The translations under genes and the position numbers were made by a program. This document shows positions 61,501 to 64,000 of a stretch of 64,000 bases of DNA, in pieces; the first letter of the stretch is position 1, and each line of letters starts with the position of its first letter. The DNA comes from Pholis gunnellus. Taxonomy: Eukaryota; Chordata; Actinopteri; Perciformes; Pholidae. The notes beneath the pieces were generated by a model, which saw only the letters and a list, made by a program, of their open reading frames with translations, was not told where the DNA came from and made no database searches. The stretch is taken from NCBI GenBank assembly GCA_910591455.2, contig OU342809.1:18393427-18457426 (forward strand), read 5' to 3'.

Positions 61501-64000
61501 GCACGCATCTAATTATGCAGACTCATAGTTTACCTATGGCCATGTAGTCCTCACTATCCCCAGGCAGGAGAGTGGCCACCGGGCCCGCATACAGAAGCAG
61601 TCCATCGTCTTCCTCTGTCATGAACTCCAGTGAAAGATGGCTATCAAAGCATGGCCTTAAGGGGGGAAACCAGGCATAGCCGTTGCCAAGGAAACTAAGC
61701 CTTGCCTGCTGACATTCTGGCCCCTCAAGCTGCGGGGGGCAGCGACACCTGTAGCACAGAGAGGCAGAAAAAAAACCTGTGAGGAAAATCAATGCGAAAG
61801 ATGGGGAAAGAAACAATCAGTGTCGTTCATGTGTTGTGGTCTGTGAAATCTTCACACTGTCCAATCTGGATCCGAGCGTGGTGACTTTTCTGTGGTGGAC
61901 GTGACGGTCTTGTTGATTCCCACAGGGAGCGGCTTTGACGTTTGCACCAACATGCCGACTTGTCCACAGCCAGGTAAGAAAGTGCTTTCGTCAATCAATT
62001 GTTTGCATTCGCAACAAAGCCCTGAATATTCAATTCTACATTCAATCAATTAGCTATGAACACAACATTACGCCGCTCTATTCTTCATCTATCTCAGCTG
62101 GCCGGGCTGAACCCTCTGGAGAACGCTCTGGCTCGGCACATCACATCTTCTTTGTTACGAGATAATTAATTCTAGTTCTCTCTCTTTTCTATGCACCGTG
62201 CCATCAGTGATTTCCTGGACTTTTTCTCACTTATCCCCACCCGCCCCCCTTCTCATTCTTAAGGTATTACACGCTTTGGTTGATATCTGTGCAATTGCCT
62301 CTTCTTGTACTTATCTACTTTGATTAGAGCTTGAGTGTTAGGGATCACTGCTCCAGCAGTAGCTGGAAATGAAATGTTTTTCATGCCTATCTTCAACGTT
62401 TGTGTGTGAGACCGTAATGGTAAATATTAATAATCATACAAAAATACCATAAAGGGAGAGATACATACAGTGATAAAAAAACAGCTCATTATATTACTGT
62501 GATCACCAGGATGGAAGGGACCGGTTGATATCGTCCTATCTCCTCCAATGTAGGCATGTAGACAAGCTGGCTTCGCTGATAATGTCAAAGCCATCTATTT
62601 CCATGCAATGTCTGAGGAAGGCTGTGTGTACTGAGGCTGTTAGGGGCTATTTCTCCCCATCACTGTTTATTCTGCAGCGGGGCAACACATGTCAGGAATA
62701 CTGATCCATCGAACGGGATGGCTTAGGTGGAGCGTAGCCTTATGCATACGTATGCACATGGCGTGCACAGCACCTCACTGTTTCACTGCTCTTTCATGTG
62801 ACTCATGAGAGCGATGCCAATCCAAATCAAGAAGTGCAGGGCATGTTTTTCTCACTTCTGACTGACAATATCTGATCAGCTGCCGTCTGAGGTTGCCTGT
62901 TAAGCTCCTTCGACAGAGGATAGAACCAAAAATTGGATTCTTTATGGTTGTGGTGCATTCATATGGGGGCACATATAGCACATATGGGGAGATAGTCTTC
63001 TTGCAGAACAAGGGCTTCTCTCAGCAGTGTGCAGATTAGCTGCAGTAGAGAATTTAAAAGATAAAAAAGAGAGATTTCTGTACACTGGTACATGAACTTG
63101 CATGCATGCATGTAAATGGTATTAAAGGAGATTTTGAGAAGTTGTGAGCATAGAGGGGGGCCAGAGTTGTACTAATCCCCTTGCCCTATATTTATTTAAT
63201 CTGGGCATTAGTGTTCATGAAATGAACTGCATGCTGTTTCTAGACTCCCACAGAGACCTATACACTTGAAGTTGAAGGTCTTTATATTGACTACACATAT
63301 ATATAAATATTTAGAGTTAATATGCTAATGACCTTAACACAAAAGCTATGTTCATTATTTACTGTCAGGTTCTGCAAAAGACAGCACACCACAATTTAAA
63401 ATGTTCAATATCAAGCTATAAATCTAGAGGCCTAATTTAAATAATAAGGGCCAAGACACACACAGAGTTCAGGTTGGTATACACGTACATGCACATTGCT
63501 TTATTGCAAATAGCCCAAAGCCTCTTGAAAAATCCTGCTACTCCATATTCAGATGACAACACAGCAGTGCAGCTCAAGCAAGTTAGGTCAAGTTGCAGGT
63601 GAAGGACATTTTTCTCACAAGAGGGGCTGTTAGTAATTCTGGGCTCATTTTCCAAGATGACACTCTTACACGACGCCTGACAGGACTAGAGAGGAGAGAC
63701 TGCAGCACATCAGGAATCTCCCATTCCTGGTTTCCTATCTTTTGAGAGCCTCTTCCAACTCCAGTCCCCATGAACACCTGGAGACATGCCTCTCACCTGT
63801 ATCCACTCTGGGTGTCGACGCAGGTTCCCCCGTTAAGGCAGGGGTTAATGGGGTAGGAGGAGCAGGGCTGGTGGGCCATTTCCCTGGCAGCGCAGCCACA
63901 CACAGCCGAGGACGTCACCTTCACTGACACCAGCGATAAGGCACCTGAGTCTACCAGGGTGGGCGTGTCAATGATGCTTGACTGTGTGGAGCAGCCGCTG
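42991..64000 (-). CDS. Type III classical cadherin (DN-/Hz-cadherin-like, 'neural-cadherin' of fish), 3' part of gene, 12 exons
   Basis: Spliced model: 64000-63797, 61748-61534, 60118-59991, 59822-59695, 58032-57909, 56645-56453, 56171-56005, 53598-53334, 52714-52531, 50880-50630, 44344-44190, 43557-42991. All eleven introns are GT-AG and all phases agree, giving 859 residues plus TGA; the 5' end is outside the window. In this numbering: post-cadherin region 1-45, EGF1 46-80, laminin G1 81-283, EGF2 290-328, laminin G2 332-510, EGF3 515-552, EGF4 557-588, transmembrane helix about 608-629, cytoplasmic tail 630-859. The four EGF units each have six Cys, and both laminin G domains end in a GC(I/L)R motif. 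NXS/T sites lie at 228, 241, 404 and 470. This EGF/LamG order before the membrane, plus the tail motif DIRENVLNYDEEGGGE, identifies a type III cadherin rather than FAT, CELSR or a vertebrate type I/II cadherin. Family role: calcium-dependent cell adhesion, mainly neural. From memory the lineage is missing in eutherian mammals. Exact orthologue name is uncertain, so no symbol is given. Confidence 0.93.
43740..43970. other. Candidate conserved element in the last cadherin intron
   Basis: Within the 632-bp last intron: AAGTAATTAATTATCTGATT, GCTATTACCAGCACTATTAA and CTTAATTTTAGCTAATTAAC. AT-core-rich but non-repetitive, so a possible intronic enhancer of the gene. Speculative. Confidence 0.25.
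44190..44344 (-). CDS. Cadherin exon: second half of transmembrane helix and juxtamembrane domain
   Basis: Residues 621-671 (Val620 spans the junction). Acceptor GCACCCCTCAG, donor CAG|GTAAAC. Completes the helix (LMLGLFLYSCW), followed by the basic stop-transfer RRHKGLK, then DIRENVLNYDEEGGGE. That motif is the conserved juxtamembrane core that binds p120-type catenins in classical cadherins (family knowledge; binding here is inferred). Confidence 0.95.
47480..47690. repeat. Teleost 'ATTAATCG' interspersed repeat, truncated
   Basis: Has GCTGATTAATCGGTTTGTCA and AACAGAAAATTAATCAGCAA, then TTTTGGACTCTAAAGATGTC, the characteristic features of a widespread fish repeat with GATTAATCG-rich ends. 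It sits in the 6.3-kb intron just before the LINE relic. Confidence 0.5.
47781..48480 (+). pseudogene. Dead L2/CR1-like LINE, reverse transcriptase 3' part
   Basis: Translations in several plus frames match the reverse transcriptase and C-terminal part of L2/CR1-like fish LINEs. GGAPQGSI followed by a stop and GSLF stands where GVPQGSILGPLLF is usual (47,781 on). DTQLDLTMKPNGPDGLTS (47,895-47,948) stands where 'DTQLYL.MKPNDPD.L' is usual. FKILLLSYKAVSG (48,231-48,270) and LMTPYI then ERSLGSA follow. The catalytic YADD position reads SSID, and stops and frameshifts are frequent, so the copy is inactive. It lies antisense to the cadherin in its 6.3-kb intron. Confidence 0.75.
48590..49105. repeat. 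Probable teleost interspersed repeat
   Basis: Fairly CG-rich compared with its surroundings, with GATTTTGTTGCCTAAACATA and ACTGACGCCAGAGGGGCACA, words I associate with a common fish repeat ('..GTTTTGTTGCCTAAACCTAACC..'). Recognition is from memory and only partial. Confidence 0.35.
50630..50880 (-). CDS. Cadherin exon: EGF3 end, EGF4 and first half of the transmembrane helix
   Basis: Residues 537-619. Acceptor CTCTGCACAG, donor CTAG|GTAGCT. It completes EGF3 (CPPGHMTKENSLGKVC), carries EGF4 with cysteines 557, 562, 567, 577, 579 and 588, then a short acidic stalk (FHNEDSN) and the hydrophobic run MFAISICVMAFL. The helix is completed in the exon 6.3 kb further on. Confidence 0.94.
52531..52714 (-). 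CDS. Cadherin exon: laminin G2 end and start of EGF3
   Basis: Residues 476-535 (Gly475 spans the junction, giving FLGCLRDVIFNG, the laminin G closing motif). The second half opens EGF3 (CRKHHCSPPLVC, then WRHYEC). Acceptor CATTCCTCCAG is good. The donor AG|GTGCTC is a weak match, but the phase and the resulting YECRCPPGH junction fit EGF3 exactly. Confidence 0.92.
53334..53598 (-). CDS. Cadherin exon: laminin G2 core
   Basis: Residues 387-474. Acceptor TGTGTGTCTCAG, donor CTCG|GTAGGT. Contains LAVFYNLGDGNYNLTLP, SDGEWHEVELDRYGREFTL and SVVMLGNSFPSGHNRSFL, all typical laminin G strands. NLT at 404 and NRS at 470 are possible glycosylation sites. Confidence 0.94.
54355..54415. repeat. Poly-C tract (38 bp, one T) followed by (CA)n
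   Basis: Cytosines at 54,355-54,376, one T, cytosines at 54,378-54,392, then CA to about 54,415. It lies in the 2.4-kb intron between the two laminin G2 exons. In the sense strand of the cadherin transcript this is a G run. Confidence 0.95.
56005..56171 (-). CDS. Cadherin exon: laminin G2 start
   Basis: Residues 332-386 (Val331 spans the junction). Acceptor GATTGACAAG, donor GAG|GTGAGT. Reads APEFSFDGRSHIQFQLSW then RTRAAFGVILSL and NEYLRLE, the first strands of laminin G2. The intron before it is 281 bp. Confidence 0.93.
56453..56645 (-). CDS. Cadherin exon: laminin G1 tail and EGF2
   Basis: Residues 267-330. Acceptor TTGTATTCAG, donor CAAG|GTAAGC. Begins LYDLGSPADSSNTVPGC, a stretch I recognise as highly conserved in type III cadherins, then EGF2 with cysteines 290, 299, 305, 317, 319 and 328 ending FTGPQCDQ. 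Confidence 0.94.
57275..57545 (+). repeat. Degenerate copy of the same teleost DNA repeat, inside a cadherin intron
   Basis: Contains TTTCAGAGAGAAATAATGTT, TTAGTCCACTACATTTG, ACTATGCTTGCTATACAGCG and ACCAACTACAGAACAATATT in the family's order. Both ends are lost. Confidence 0.5.
57649..57701. repeat. Short 16-bp tandem repeat with ATGCAT palindromes
   Basis: About three units of TGCACATGCATGAGAA, bounded by GTGCGCGTGCATGAGGA and TGTGCATGC. It lies in the intron after the exon at 57,909. Confidence 0.6.
57909..58032 (-). CDS. Cadherin exon: laminin G1 C-terminal part
   Basis: Residues 226-266. Acceptor TTTATTTCTCAG, donor AAG|GTACTA. Contains YLNGSQVLQLGG and the laminin G closing motif GCIRNLLVDSK; Cys257 should pair with Cys283 in the next exon. 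NGS at 228 and NIS at 241 are possible N-glycosylation sites. Confidence 0.92.
58955..59255. repeat. Teleost 'ATTAATCG' interspersed repeat, longer copy
   Basis: Shares AACAGAAAATTAATC with the 47.5-kb copy, and has GAGCTGAGACAATAAATCGA, TATATCTTTGGGTTTTGACC and ATTAATCAGTTAATTGGG in the order of that family. Lies in the intron between the laminin G1 exons at 59,695 and 58,032. Confidence 0.55.
59695..59822 (-). CDS. Cadherin exon: laminin G1, cysteine pair segment
   Basis: Residues 183-224. Acceptor AATTTAAAG after a CT-rich tract, donor AA|GTAAGA. Reads EVRFTLDRCSSAII and then DRSSCEIRG. The two cysteines (191 and 214) flank an insert within the laminin G fold, as I recall from other type III cadherins. 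The intron to the previous exon is only 168 bp. Confidence 0.92.
59991..60118 (-). CDS. Cadherin exon: laminin G1 middle
   Basis: Residues 141-182 (Glu140 spans the junction). Acceptor TTTTTCCTCAG, donor AAA|GTAAGA, phase 0 out. It contains GGTPSLKINHGSG and the WHRLDVRSN motif, the laminin G equivalent of the common 'WHxVxV' strand. Confidence 0.92.
60222..60610. repeat. Teleost repeat with internal 140-bp duplication
   Basis: TGACCTTGGCCTTTGACAAC (60,296) and TGACCTTGACGTTTGACCAT (60,436) start two parallel units 140 bp apart. Each continues with a 'TCAAATGGACGTTCGTGCCA'-type word and CGAGATATC. The end has CCTCCGGCCACAGCTGTTGA and GGCGTGGAGGCA. I know this as a very common fish repeat. 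It lies in an intron of the cadherin. Confidence 0.65.
61534..61748 (-). CDS. Cadherin exon: EGF1 end and start of laminin G1
   Basis: Residues 69-139. Acceptor GTGCTACAG, donor G|GTAAAC, phases 2 in and 1 out. It completes EGF1 (CRCPPQLEGPEC) and enters laminin G1: a beta-strand-like stretch around GNGYAWFPPLRPC, then SLEFMTEEDDGLLLYAG, the usual laminin G strand pattern ending in LLLY. Confidence 0.93.
63797..64000 (-). CDS. Cadherin exon: end of post-cadherin region and most of EGF1 (cut by window edge)
   Basis: Encodes residues 1-67 plus two bases of codon 68. It starts SGCSTQSSIID, a Ser/Thr/Val-rich stretch that follows the last cadherin repeat in this family, then VCGCAARE, then the first four EGF1 cysteines region (INPCLNGGTC). 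The donor is AG|GTGAGA. The exon runs past the right edge of the window, so its 5' boundary is unknown. Joining to the next exon restores Arg68 and the GYRCRCPP EGF core. Confidence 0.9.

Overview
The window is animal genomic DNA, most probably from a ray-finned fish and perhaps a percomorph. The evidence is spliced genes with GT-AG introns, very many CA/GT microsatellites, poly-C runs, and degenerate copies of repeat families I know from teleost genomes. No prokaryotic gene layout, CRISPR array, rRNA or tRNA was seen. The species call is an inference from repeat style and gene family.

One protein-coding gene can be supported. It lies on the minus strand and fills the right third (42,991 to beyond 64,000). 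Twelve exons join in one frame through GT-AG junctions and give the last 859 residues of a type III classical cadherin (Drosophila DN-cadherin / chicken Hz-cadherin-like, often labelled 'neural-cadherin' in fish). The visible part runs: end of the post-cadherin region, EGF1, laminin G1, EGF2, laminin G2, EGF3, EGF4, transmembrane helix, cytoplasmic tail, stop. The cadherin repeats and 5' end lie off the right edge. The juxtamembrane catenin motif (NYDEEGGGE) is intact. The distal region that in classical cadherins binds beta-catenin is hardly recognisable.

Layout: 1-7,300 is non-coding DNA with microsatellites, a hAT-like end and candidate conserved elements. 7,300-8,480 is CG-rich and promoter-like, with a CCAAT and PBX/MEIS-like cluster, but no exon can be proved. 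8,500-42,500 is a long non-coding stretch with microsatellites, a few putative conserved blocks, AT-rich tandem DNA at 40.5-41.1 kb and several transposon-derived repeats. 42,990-64,000 is the cadherin gene. Its introns hold a dead LINE, copies of common teleost repeats and a 39-bp poly-C tract.

I did not find an evidently new multi-gene system. The points most worth checking are the degenerate beta-catenin site beside an intact p120-type motif, a possible tail-less membrane isoform from intron retention at the transmembrane exon, an 11-bp TGIF/MEIS-like word shared by three putative conserved elements, and the promoter-like island at 7.3-8.5 kb.
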